A DNA stretch of 64,000 nucleotides, taken from contig NZ_JARVKY010000001.1 of NCBI RefSeq assembly GCF_029813785.1, positions 620,001-684,000 on the forward strand, in the 5' to 3' direction. Shown here piece after piece: positions 1-9,795 of the stretch. This DNA comes from Streptomyces sp. DH41. Its GTDB lineage: Bacteria > Actinomycetota > Actinomycetes > Streptomycetales > Streptomycetaceae. The translations under genes were made by a program, and so were the position numbers. Numbering within the stretch: position 1 is the stretch's first letter; every line of letters starts with the position of its first letter. The notes beneath the pieces were generated by a model. That model was not told the origin of the DNA and searched no databases. It saw nothing but the letters and a program-made list of their open reading frames with translations.

Positions 1-514
1 CACCCGCACCGGCACCGGCGGACCCGCCGGTGGCGTGCCCGCCCCCGCCGGCCCGGGGATCGCCCGGAGCCCCGTCGTCCGCGGCGGCGGGACCGGCCCC
101 GGCGACCGCTTCCCCTGCCGGCCCCGTCCCCCGGGCGTGCGGGAGCCTCGGGTCCGTGCCCGGGGCGGCGCCCGGCCAGGCGACGCGTTGGTCCGGGTCG
201 CCGGCGAAACCCGACTGGTGGGAGCGGTCGGCGCCCCAGGCCGTGGCGGGTTCCGGGCGGCTGCCGTGCTGGGACGCGGTCGCGGGCGGTTCCTCGACCG
301 GATCCTCGTCGAAGAAGTGCGGGCCGGTCTCCTCGACGGAGGGCCGCGCGCCGGGCGGAGGCGCGAGCGGCTCGCCGTCCTTGGGCGCGGGCCGGCTCGT
401 GCCCGGCACCCAGGAGGCACCGTTCCAGTACCGGACGTATCCAGGAATGGACGGGTCCGGGTAATACCCTTCGCGGGGCCTGTCGTCGCCGGGGGCCGGG
501 GTTGGGGCGCTCAT
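1..514 (-). CDS. DUF2510-type N-terminal protein, 3' part outside window
   Basis: Only the first 171 codons are visible; the gene runs off the left edge. The start is ATG at 514. The N-terminus holds the short aromatic DUF2510-type motif (GYYPDPSIPGYVRYWNG followed by SWVPGTSRP, residues about 16-43). After it comes a Pro/Gly/Ala-rich acidic linker with no recognisable fold. In Streptomyces this motif is common at the N-terminus of membrane proteins, often of the RDD family, but no membrane segment is visible here, so the main function is unknown. It is divergent from the ssgG-like gene, and the 254-bp gap presumably holds both promoters. Confidence 0.75.
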   Translation of the reverse strand, partial: MSAPTPAPGDDRPREGYYPDPSIPGYVRYWNGASWVPGTSRPAPKDGEPLAPPPGARPSVEETGPHFFDEDPVEEPPATASQHGSRPEPATAWGADRSHQSGFAGDPDQRVAWPGAAPGTDPRLPHARGTGPAGEAVAGAGPAAADDGAPGDPRAGGGGHATGGSAGAGAG

Positions 515-768
515 GTCCGTCGTCCCGTATCTGCTCGGGGGTTGATATGGGGGCTCAACATCTATCAGACGGGCGCAATCCGCACCGCCGGTCCCGCCGG
601 ACCCGCCCCTTTCCGGGCAACCTCGTGCATGGACCTTCACACCCGGGACAGAGGTGGGAAAAAAGTTCCGCGAACCCGCGTAACGCTCACGGCCCTCTCC
701 CCTCTCACTCGTGCAGGGCCCGTTCCAGGCGGCCCGTGCGGACCCGTAAGAGAAAGGATCACCCCGCC
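515..768. other. Divergent intergenic region, DUF2510 gene / ssgG
   Basis: 254 bp without a gene between two divergent starts. The right end carries the ssgG ribosome binding site (AGAAAGGAT, about 750-759). GTTGA at 541-545 and TCAAC at 555-559 form a small inverted repeat. I cannot assign promoters with confidence. Confidence 0.4.
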
Positions 769-1188
769 ATGCACCCCCACCCCACCGTCGTGGAACGCGA
801 ACTGGAGCTCACGCTCGTCCTGTCGCCCGAGCACGGCATCCCGGTACCGGCCCTGCTCGGCTACCGCACCGACGACCCGTACGCCGTCCACATCACCTTC
901 CACATCCACTCCGGCCACCCGGTCCACTGGACGTTCGCCCGCGAACTGCTGGTGGAGGGGGTCTTCCGGCCGTGCGGGCACGGGGACGTACGGGTGTGGC
1001 CGTCGAAGGCGTACGGCAGGAGCGTCGTACTGATGGCGCTGAGCAGCCCCGCCGGGGACGCCGTCCTGGAGGCTCCCACGGCACAGGTGTCGGCCTGGCT
1101 GGAGCGGACCCTGCGCGTGGTGCCGCCGGGCACCGAGGGCGGGCAGCTCGGCATCGACGACGGGCTGGCCGAGCTGCTCGCCCGGTGA
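769..1188 (+). CDS. ssgG: SsgA-like sporulation/septation protein, probably SsgG
   Basis: A 139-residue protein of the SsgA-like (SALP) family, found only in morphologically complex actinomycetes. These proteins help position and mature division septa and control spore-wall peptidoglycan. The family pattern is clear: short N-terminus, ELELTLVLS, then YDPYAVHITFH-like and PVHWTFARELLVEG blocks, GHGDVRVWP, and a C-terminal helix. I use ATG 769, which has AGAAAGG about 10 nt upstream, rather than the longer in-frame extension to 502, whose product is Arg-rich and unlike the family. The assignment to ssgG (SCO2924 in S. coelicolor, from memory) rests on the neighbouring oxidase, TPR and hpd genes; family membership is much surer than the exact paralogue. 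Confidence 0.85.
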   Translation: MHPHPTVVERELELTLVLSPEHGIPVPALLGYRTDDPYAVHITFHIHSGHPVHWTFARELLVEGVFRPCGHGDVRVWPSKAYGRSVVLMALSSPAGDAVLEAPTAQVSAWLERTLRVVPPGTEGGQLGIDDGLAELLAR

Positions 1189-1200
1189 GGGGAGGGCGGG

Positions 1201-2637
1201 TCAGAAGAGCTTGCCCGGGTTGAGAATGTCCAGCGGGTCGAAGGCCTGCTTGATCGCCCGCTGCATCTCCAGGCCCACCGGGCCGATCTCCCGCGCCAGC
1301 CACTCCTTCTTCAGTACGCCCACGCCGTGCTCGCCGGTGATGGTGCCGCCGAGTTCCAGGCCGAGGGCCATGATCTCGTCGAAGGACTCGCGGGCGCGCC
1401 GGGACTCGTCGGGGTCGGCGGCGTCGAAGCAGACGGTGGGGTGGGTGTTGCCGTCGCCCGCGTGGGCGCAGACCCCGATGGTGAGGTCGTGCTTCGCCGC
1501 GATCCGCTCGATGCCCTCCAGCATGTCGCCGAGCCGGGACCGGGGCACGCACACGTCGTCGATCATCGTCGTGCCCTTGACGGCCTCGAGGGCGGTGAGG
1601 GACAGGCGGCGGGCCTGGAGCAGGAGCTCCGACTCGGCCGCGTCGTCCGCCGGGACCACCTGTGTGGCGCCCGCGGCCTCGCACAGCGCGCCCACGGCGG
1701 CGAGGTCGGCGGCCGGGTCGGCGGTGTCGAAGGCGGCCAGCAGCAAGGCTTCCGTGGTCTCCGGCAGGCCCATGTGCGCGAGGTCGTTGACCGCCTTGAC
1801 GGTCGTACGGTCCATCAGTTCGAGGAGGGACGGGACGTGCCCGCCCTCCATGATCCGGCAGATCGCGTCGCAGGCGGCGGTCGCGGAGGCGAACTCGGCG
1901 GCCAGCACGAGCTGCTCGGGCGGCTTGGGACGCAGGGCGAGGACGGCGCGTACGACGATGCCGAGGGAGCCCTCGGAGCCGACGAAGAGGCGGGTGAGGT
2001 CGTATCCGGCGACGCCCTTGGCGGTGCGGCGGCCGGTGGACATCAGGCGGCCGTCGGCGAGGACGACGTCCAGGCCGAGGACGTACTCGGCGGTCACCCC
2101 GTACTTGACGCAGCACAGCCCGCCGGAGGCGGTGCCGATGTTGCCGCCGATGGTGCACATCTCCCAGCTGGAGGGGTCGGGCGGGTAGTACAGGCCCTGG
2201 TCGTTCACCGCGCGGGAGAACGTGGCGTTGATGACGCCCGGTTCGACGACGGCGACGCGGTCGACCGGGTTGATCTCCAGGATGCGGTCCATCCTGGTCA
2301 GGGACAGCACGACGCAGCCGTCGGTGGCGTTGGCCGCGCCGGACAGGCCGGTGCGGGCGCCCTGCGGGACGACGGGGACGCGCAGCGCGGTGGCGGTGCG
2401 CATGACGTGCTGGACCTCCTCCACGGTGCGCGGCAGGACGACCGCGGCGGGGGCGCCGGCCGGGCAGAAGCTCGCCATGTCGTTGGCGTAGGAGGTGGTG
2501 ACGTCGGGGTCGGTGAGGACGGCCTCGGGCGGCAGGCCGGTCAGCAGCCGGTCGACGAGGGTTCCGGAGGCCGCCGTGACCGCTCCGGCTTCGAGGGCTG
2601 CGTCGTCTTTGTCGCGAGGCGCTTCGATACGGCTCAT
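1201..2637 (-). CDS. FAD-linked oxidase, glycolate oxidase GlcD / D-lactate dehydrogenase type
   Basis: A 478-residue flavoprotein of the FAD_binding_4 plus FAD-oxidase_C architecture that oxidises a 2-hydroxy acid such as glycolate or D-lactate. The N-terminal FAD domain (about 55-230) shows VPVVPQGARTGLSGAA, the PGV segment and a GSEGSLGIV loop. The C-terminal domain has the GDGNTHPT motif that holds catalytic histidines, followed by TGEHGVG. ATG 2637 (MSRIEAPRD) is preferred; upstream in-frame ATGs would add about 20 poorly conserved residues. The stop is 12 bp from the convergent ssgG stop. There is no GlcE/GlcF partner next door, so it probably acts as a stand-alone enzyme; the substrate cannot be told from sequence. 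Confidence 0.88.
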   Translation of the reverse strand: MSRIEAPRDKDDAALEAGAVTAASGTLVDRLLTGLPPEAVLTDPDVTTSYANDMASFCPAGAPAAVVLPRTVEEVQHVMRTATALRVPVVPQGARTGLSGAANATDGCVVLSLTRMDRILEINPVDRVAVVEPGVINATFSRAVNDQGLYYPPDPSSWEMCTIGGNIGTASGGLCCVKYGVTAEYVLGLDVVLADGRLMSTGRRTAKGVAGYDLTRLFVGSEGSLGIVVRAVLALRPKPPEQLVLAAEFASATAACDAICRIMEGGHVPSLLELMDRTTVKAVNDLAHMGLPETTEALLLAAFDTADPAADLAAVGALCEAAGATQVVPADDAAESELLLQARRLSLTALEAVKGTTMIDDVCVPRSRLGDMLEGIERIAAKHDLTIGVCAHAGDGNTHPTVCFDAADPDESRRARESFDEIMALGLELGGTITGEHGVGVLKKEWLAREIGPVGLEMQRAIKQAFDPLDILNPGKLF

Positions 2638-2736
2638 GATCGGAGGTTCGCACCCGGGGGCCATCGGTGTGAACCCCGGCGACGGCACCCGGCGCACATC
2701 CCGGTGTGATCGTCGTATTGGCGCACAGTAAGCGCC

Positions 2737-4158
2737 ATGGAGGTCATGGAGGTCATGAAGAGGGAGACGCAGCGCGGGTGGCGTTCACGCCGCCGGAGCC
2801 GGGCGCTGATCGCCTCCGCCGCCGGGGCCGTCGTCCTGGGTGGGGTCCTGGTGCTACCGCCCTGGGACGGTGGCGACGCTCCCCCGCCCGCGCCGGGGCC
2901 GGCCGCGCTGGCACGGAGCGCGGTCACCACGGGGGTGCCGGCCGCGCTGGGGGACCTGACCGTGCTGATCGGCGACCGGGAGACCCATTTGCGGGCGCAT
3001 CCGCTGGACGGGGTGTCGTGGGCGGTGCTGGGGGCGGCGTACGTGGAACGGGGCCGTCGTACGGCGGACACCGCGAACTGGCCGAAGGCCGAGAAGGCGC
3101 TGCGCACCTCGCTGAAGGTCGGGGCAGAGCGCGCTCCGCAGGCCCTGGAGGGGATGGCGGCGCTGGCGGTGGCGCGGCGGGACTTCCCCGCGGCGAAGAA
3201 GTGGGGCGAGGGCGCGGTGAAGGCGGCGCCGAAGCGGTGGACGGCGCACGCGGTGCTGATCGACGCGTACACCGGGCTCGGCGACCACGAGGGTGTGGGG
3301 CGGGCTCTGGACAAGCTGATGGAGCTGCGTCCGGACGCGCCGGCCGTCGGGGCGCGGGCGGCGGCCGTCTACCGGGACCGGGGCTGGCGGGCGGACGCGG
3401 AGGCCCGGATCCTCGACGCGGCGGCGGCGGCCGAGGCGCCGGCCGAACGGGCGGCGTATCTGGAGCAGGCCGGACGGCTGGCGTTCGAGCGCGGGGACCG
3501 TCAGGAGGCGCTGCGGTTCTTCCAGGAGGCGCTGCGCACCGATCCCGACCAGCGGGCCGCGCAGGCCGGGCAGGGGCGGGTGCTGGCGGCGCTGGGCCGG
3601 ACGACGGACGCGCTGTCCGCGTACCAGGCGGCGCTCGCCAAGCGGCCGGTCCCCGAGTACGCCCTGGAACTGGGCGAGTTGTACGAGTCGCTGGGGCTGG
3701 CGCAGGCCGCGCGGGTGCAGTACGACCTGCTGCGGGAGCGGGTGCGGGTCGCCGGGGCGGCCGGGGGCGACGAGGAGCTGGTGCTGGGGCGGTTCGAGGC
3801 GGACCACGGGGATCCCGCGTCGGCGGTACGGCGGCTGCGGGCCGAGTGGGGGCGGCAGCCGGGGATCGCGGTGGCCGACGCGCTGGGCTGGGCGCTGCAC
3901 CGGACCGGGGAGCACGAGGAGGCGCTGGAGTTCGCGACGATCGCGACGGACGGCGAGCAGGGCGGCGGGGTGCGCAGCGCGCTGTACGTGTTCCACCGGG
4001 GCGTGATCGAGAAGGAGCTGGGACGGTACGGGCCGGCGCGGCGGCATCTGCGGGAGGCGCTGATGATCAACCCGTACTTCTCCCCGCTGCGGGCGCCGGA
4101 GGCTCAGCGGGGGCTGGCGGAGCTGGGCGAGCCCTCCGTGGAGGACCCGCCTCGGTAG
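2737..4158 (+). CDS. Membrane-anchored TPR-repeat protein
   Basis: Up to 473 residues. A short basic N-terminus is followed by one hydrophobic segment (about 30-48, ALIASAAGAVVLGGVLVL) that looks like a signal anchor. The rest is Ala/Leu-rich helical repeats of TPR type from about residue 80 to 460, with typical W/A/G/Y patterns (AVLGAAYVERGRR, AYTGLGDHEGV, GRLAFERGDRQEALRFFQEAL). TPR domains act as protein-protein scaffolds; the partner is unknown. Three in-frame ATGs (2737, 2746, 2755) lie inside a duplicated ATGGAGGTC. The first GGAGG (2739-2743) could serve as ribosome binding site for ATG 2755, so the true start may be 18 bp downstream. Confidence 0.8.
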   Translation: MEVMEVMKRETQRGWRSRRRSRALIASAAGAVVLGGVLVLPPWDGGDAPPPAPGPAALARSAVTTGVPAALGDLTVLIGDRETHLRAHPLDGVSWAVLGAAYVERGRRTADTANWPKAEKALRTSLKVGAERAPQALEGMAALAVARRDFPAAKKWGEGAVKAAPKRWTAHAVLIDAYTGLGDHEGVGRALDKLMELRPDAPAVGARAAAVYRDRGWRADAEARILDAAAAAEAPAERAAYLEQAGRLAFERGDRQEALRFFQEALRTDPDQRAAQAGQGRVLAALGRTTDALSAYQAALAKRPVPEYALELGELYESLGLAQAARVQYDLLRERVRVAGAAGGDEELVLGRFEADHGDPASAVRRLRAEWGRQPGIAVADALGWALHRTGEHEEALEFATIATDGEQGGGVRSALYVFHRGVIEKELGRYGPARRHLREALMINPYFSPLRAPEAQRGLAELGEPSVEDPPR

Positions 4159-4197
4159 CCCCTCGCGGTGCCCCGCCTCAGTAGCCCCCGGCGGTTC

Positions 4198-5950
<1,753 letters not shown>

Positions 5951-5994
5951 GACCGGTCCGAGGGGGCCGGCCCGACCCCCGGAGGTGAGCGGAC

Positions 5995-6642
5995 GTGAAC
6001 TTCTGGGAGTTCCTGGGCAGCCGCCACCAGCAGCTGCTCACCGACGCCTACCAGCACGCGAGCGCGGTCTTCCAGTGCATGGTGGTGGCGACTCTGCTCG
6101 GGGTGCTGATCGGCGTCGTCACCTACCGCAGCTCCTGGGCGGGGAACCTGGCGACCCTGACCACGTCGACCATCCTGACCATCCCGTCGCTGGCCATGAT
6201 CGGTCTGCTCATCCCGATCGTGGGCCTCGGCGTGCCGCCGACGGTGACCGCGCTGACCCTCTACGGGCTGCTGCCGATCGTGCGCAACGCGATCGTCGGA
6301 CTGCGCGGGGTGGACCCGGCGCTGGTGGACGCCGCGACAGGCATCGGGATGTCGCGCGTGGCCCGGCTGCTGAAGGTGGAGCTGCCGCTGGCCTGGCCGC
6401 CGATCCTCACCGGTATCCGCGTCTCGACGCAGATGCTGATGGGCATCGCCGCGATCGCCGCCTACGCCTCCGGTCCGGGGCTCGGCAACGAGATCTTCCG
6501 CGGGATCGCCTCGCTGGGCAGCAAGAACGCGCTCAACCAGGTCCTCGCGGGCACGCTCGGGATCATCGTCCTGGCGCTGCTGTTCGACGCCGCGTACGTC
6601 CTGCTGGGACGGCTGACCATCCCCAGGGGGATCCGTGTCTGA
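5995..6642 (+). CDS. Quaternary-amine ABC transporter permease (OpuCB/ProW-like)
   Basis: A 215-residue inner-membrane permease with about five or six hydrophobic segments and the BPD_transp_1 loop (LVDAATGIGMSRVARLLKVELPLAWP, EAA-type) at about 105-130 that contacts the ATPase. It starts at GTG 5995 behind an excellent GGAGGTGAG. It is the first gene of a permease-ATPase-permease-binding protein operon, the usual order for glycine betaine/choline/carnitine importers used in osmoprotection. The stop overlaps the next start by 8 nt. Confidence 0.92.
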   Translation: MNFWEFLGSRHQQLLTDAYQHASAVFQCMVVATLLGVLIGVVTYRSSWAGNLATLTTSTILTIPSLAMIGLLIPIVGLGVPPTVTALTLYGLLPIVRNAIVGLRGVDPALVDAATGIGMSRVARLLKVELPLAWPPILTGIRVSTQMLMGIAAIAAYASGPGLGNEIFRGIASLGSKNALNQVLAGTLGIIVLALLFDAAYVLLGRLTIPRGIRV

Positions 6643-6710
6643 GACAGGGGGGCCGGTGCCCGAGGCAGGGGGATCCGTGTCCGAGGCAGAGGGATCCGTA
6701 TCCGACAACG
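6626..6710 (+). repeat. 21-bp tandem repeat at the 5' end of the OpuCA-like gene
   Basis: About four imperfect 21-bp units (core GGGGGATCCGTGTCNGAG) span the ribosome binding site, start codon and first codons. Two units each carry a purine-rich element followed by in-frame GTG, at 6635 and 6677. Confidence 0.7.
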
Positions 6711-7948
6711 GTCACAGTGCCACCACCGGGGCGACCATCGAGCTGGACTGCCTCACCAAGCGCTACCACGGCAACCCGCAGCCGGCCGTCGACAACGTGT
6801 CGATGGAGATCAAGGCGGGCGAGACGGTGATCCTCGTCGGCCCCTCGGGCTGCGGGAAGTCCACCACCCTGAAGATGATCAACCGGCTGATCGAGCCCAG
6901 TGGCGGACGCATCCGTATCAACGGCGAGGACGTCACCGACATCGACCCGGTGAAGCTGCGCCGCAAGGTCGGCTACGCGATCCAGTCCTCCGGCCTCTTC
7001 CCGCACATGACCGTCGCCCAGAACATCGCGCTGGTGCCGAGGATGACCGGCTGGTCGAAGACGCGGATCCGCTCGCGGGTGGAGGAGATGCTCGACCTGG
7101 TCGGACTGGACGCCGGGGAGTTCCACGGCCGCTATCCGCGCCAGCTGTCCGGCGGCCAGCAGCAGCGGGTGGGCGTGGCACGGGCGCTGGCGGCCGATCC
7201 GCCGGTGCTGCTGATGGACGAGCCGTTCGGCGCGGTGGACCCGATCACCCGCGACCACCTCCAGGACGAGCTGATCCGGCTCCAGCGCGAACTGCACAAG
7301 ACGATCGTCTTCGTCACCCACGACTTCGACGAGGCGATCAAGCTGGGCGACCGGATCGCGGTGCTGCGCGAACGCTCGCACATCGCTCAGTTCGACACCC
7401 CGGAGGCCATCCTCACCAATCCGGCGGACGACTTCGTCTCCGGTTTCGTGGGCGCCGGGGCGGCGCTGAAGCGGTTGAACCTGACCCGCGTACGGGACGT
7501 GGGGATCACGGACTACCCGACGGTGACCGTGGAGGATCCCCTCCAGCACATCTTCAACGCGCTGCGGGCGGCCGGCACCAACGAGATCCTTCTCCTCGAC
7601 CGGCGCGGCCGGCCGTACAAATGGCTCCGGCGCGGTGACCTGATGCGGGCCAAGGGTTCACTGGCGCGGGCCGGGACGCTGGTGCACGACACGGTGACCC
7701 GGGACGCGACGCTGCGGGACGCGCTGGAGGCGGTGCTCACCGACAACGCGGGGCGGGTCGCGGTCACCGGGCGGCGCGGCGAGTACGAGGGCGTCGTCGA
7801 CATGGAGACGCTGATGAACTCCGTGCACGAGCTGCTGGAGGCCGACCGGCTGGACGCGCTGGAGCACCAGCACGACCTGGAGGAGACCCGGGCCGAGCAG
7901 ACCCATGCCGAGCAGGAGGGCTTCGGAGGGGAGGGGACCAAGGCGTGA
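6635..7948 (+). CDS. Quaternary-amine ABC transporter ATP-binding protein (OpuCA/ProV-like)
   Basis: A 437-residue ATPase. The nucleotide domain shows Walker A GPSGCGKST (about 69-77), the Q-loop, signature LSGGQQQRV (about 171), Walker B VLLMDEPFGAVD and a switch His in FVTHD. The C-terminal part (about 290-410) is a tandem CBS region, which in OpuA/OpuC ATPases senses ionic strength or c-di-AMP. The first about 25 codons are a 21-bp tandem repeat encoding GGxVxEA-like units. The repeat carries two copies of a GGGGGATCC-GTG start context (GTG 6635 and 6677), so the true start is uncertain by 14 residues. It overlaps the flanking genes by 8 and 4 nt. Confidence 0.94.
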   Translation: MSETGGPVPEAGGSVSEAEGSVSDNGHSATTGATIELDCLTKRYHGNPQPAVDNVSMEIKAGETVILVGPSGCGKSTTLKMINRLIEPSGGRIRINGEDVTDIDPVKLRRKVGYAIQSSGLFPHMTVAQNIALVPRMTGWSKTRIRSRVEEMLDLVGLDAGEFHGRYPRQLSGGQQQRVGVARALAADPPVLLMDEPFGAVDPITRDHLQDELIRLQRELHKTIVFVTHDFDEAIKLGDRIAVLRERSHIAQFDTPEAILTNPADDFVSGFVGAGAALKRLNLTRVRDVGITDYPTVTVEDPLQHIFNALRAAGTNEILLLDRRGRPYKWLRRGDLMRAKGSLARAGTLVHDTVTRDATLRDALEAVLTDNAGRVAVTGRRGEYEGVVDMETLMNSVHELLEADRLDALEHQHDLEETRAEQTHAEQEGFGGEGTKA

Positions 7949-8811
7949 GCAGCACTTCCGGTCCTTCATCCGGCCGGCGGTCCGGAGGCGAGGACGAGAT
8001 CGGGGGGATCGCCCACCAGGACGACGACGAGGTGGAGCGGGAGCCGCGCCCGCCGTCTCCGGCCGGGACGCGGCGGCGGGTCGGCTGGCGGAAGCTGACC
8101 TTCCTGCCCGCGGTCCTGATCGCCGTCCTGCTGGCCACCTGGCTGTGGTTCCGGCAGGCCGACCTGGACGCGCTGAGCCGGAACGCCCTGTCGGACGGCC
8201 AGGTCACCAAGGCCCTGTGGCAGCACGTCCAGCTGACCGTGATCTCCACCTTCTTCGTACTGATCATCGCGATCCCGCTGGGCGTCCTGCTCACCCGGCG
8301 GGCGTTCCGGAAGGCCACGCCGGTGGCGATGGCGTTCGCCAACATGGGGCAGGCGACCCCGGCGATCGGCCTGCTGGCGCTGCTGGTGATCTGGCTGGGC
8401 ATCGGCCGCCGGGCCGCCCTGATCGGCATCATCATCTACGCCGTCCTGCCGGTCCTCTCCAACACCATCGCGGGTCTGAAGGCGAACGACCCGACGCTGC
8501 TGGAGGCGGCCCGCGGTATCGGCATGTCGCCGATGGGCGTGCTCACCCGCGTGGAGCTGCCGCTGGCCGTCCCGCTGATCCTGGCCGGCGTCCGTACGGC
8601 CCTCGTGCTCAACGTCGGTACGGCGACCCTGGCGACGTTCGGCGGAGGCGGCGGCCTCGGCGTGCTGATCACCACGGGCATCACCAGCCAGCGCATGCCG
8701 GTGCTGGTGCTGGGCTCGATCCTCACCGTCGCCCTCGCCCTGCTGGTGGACTGGCTGGCCTCGCTCGCCGAACTGCTGCTGCGCCCGCGCGGTCTGGAGG
8801 CGGGCACATGA
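7945..8811 (+). CDS. Quaternary-amine ABC transporter permease, second subunit (OpuCD-like)
   Basis: A 288-residue permease that starts at GTG 7945, overlapping the ATPase stop by 4 nt (GTGA). The first about 45 residues are hydrophilic and acidic, an unusual cytoplasmic extension for this family. A hydrophobic segment follows at about 52-66, then a canonical permease core with TLLEAARGIGMSPMGVLTRVELP (EAA loop) at about 182-204. It pairs with the 5995 permease as a heterodimer. The stop overlaps the binding-protein start by 4 nt (ATGA), which indicates translational coupling. Confidence 0.92.
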   Translation: MSSTSGPSSGRRSGGEDEIGGIAHQDDDEVEREPRPPSPAGTRRRVGWRKLTFLPAVLIAVLLATWLWFRQADLDALSRNALSDGQVTKALWQHVQLTVISTFFVLIIAIPLGVLLTRRAFRKATPVAMAFANMGQATPAIGLLALLVIWLGIGRRAALIGIIIYAVLPVLSNTIAGLKANDPTLLEAARGIGMSPMGVLTRVELPLAVPLILAGVRTALVLNVGTATLATFGGGGGLGVLITTGITSQRMPVLVLGSILTVALALLVDWLASLAELLLRPRGLEAGT

Positions 8812-9776
8812 GACGGCGTACGGGCGTGACGCTGGCCGCCTCGGTCCTGATGGTGGCGGCGGGCTGCGGTCTGACCAGCGGCTCCCCCATGGTCGACGAC
8901 GTCGTGCCCGGCACCATCGGGAAGGGACGGCCACTGGAGGGCGCGGACCTCACCATCACCTCCAAGGAGTTCACCGAGCAGCTGATCCTGGGCGCGATCA
9001 TGGGCATCGCCTTCCAGGCGGCCGGCGCGGAGGTGCTCGACCGCACCGGCATCCAGGGCTCCGTCGGCACCCGCGCGGCGGTCGAGAACGGCGACGCCGA
9101 CGCCACGTACGAGTACACGGGCACCGCCTGGATCACGTACCTGGGCAACACCAAGCCGATTCCCGACCCGCGGCAGCAGTGGGAGGCGGTGCGCGACGCC
9201 GACGTGCGGAACGACATCACGTGGCTGCCGCCGGCGCCCATGAACAACACCTACGCGCTGGCGATGAACCAGGCCAACCACAAGAAGTACGGCACGAACA
9301 CGCTGTCGGAGGTCGCCGAGCTGTCGAAGTCGGACCCCGGCGCGGTGACGCTGTGCGTGGAGGGCGAGTTCGCCAACCGCGCGGACGGGCTGCCAGGGCT
9401 CGAGAAGGCGTACGGGATGGACATCCCGGCCGGGAACATCACCCAGATGGACACCGGCATCATCTACACCCAGACCGCGAAGGGCGCCTGCGCCTACGGC
9501 GAGGTGTACACCACCGACGGGCGGATCAAGTCCATGAACCTGGTGGTGATGGAGGACGACAAGAAGTTCTTCCCGAACTACAACGCGGCGCCCATGGTCA
9601 GGACCGCCACCCTGGACGAGTGGCCGGCGATCGCCTCCGTCCTCGCGCCGGTCACCAAGGCCCTGACCAACGACGTCGCGCGGAGCCTGAACGCGAAGGT
9701 CGACGTGGACGGCGAGGACCCGCACCAGGTGGCGCTGGACTGGATGGTGGAGAAGGGCTTCGTGCGGGAGGGCTGA
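8808..9776 (+). CDS. Quaternary-amine substrate-binding lipoprotein (OpuCC/OsmF-like)
   Basis: A 322-residue extracytoplasmic binding protein. The signal peptide ends in a lipobox (LMVAAGC, Cys at about 20), so it is lipid-anchored. The OpuAC domain starts with LTITSKEFTEQLILGAIMG and contains GDADATYEYTGTAW and the later VVMEDDKKFFPNYNAAP block, typical of glycine betaine/choline/carnitine receptors. Aromatic ligand-box residues cannot be assigned exactly. It is the last gene of the operon, facing the convergent protease gene 15 bp away. Confidence 0.93.
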   Translation: MRRRTGVTLAASVLMVAAGCGLTSGSPMVDDVVPGTIGKGRPLEGADLTITSKEFTEQLILGAIMGIAFQAAGAEVLDRTGIQGSVGTRAAVENGDADATYEYTGTAWITYLGNTKPIPDPRQQWEAVRDADVRNDITWLPPAPMNNTYALAMNQANHKKYGTNTLSEVAELSKSDPGAVTLCVEGEFANRADGLPGLEKAYGMDIPAGNITQMDTGIIYTQTAKGACAYGEVYTTDGRIKSMNLVVMEDDKKFFPNYNAAPMVRTATLDEWPAIASVLAPVTKALTNDVARSLNAKVDVDGEDPHQVALDWMVEKGFVREG

Positions 9777-9795
9777 GCGGCACGGGCGTGCTCAG
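9773..9795. terminator. Weak hairpin between convergent genes
   Basis: CTGAGC (9773-9778) pairs with GCTCAG (9790-9795) across the 15-bp gap between the convergent transporter and protease genes. The stem is only 6 bp and has no U-tract. Confidence 0.3.
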
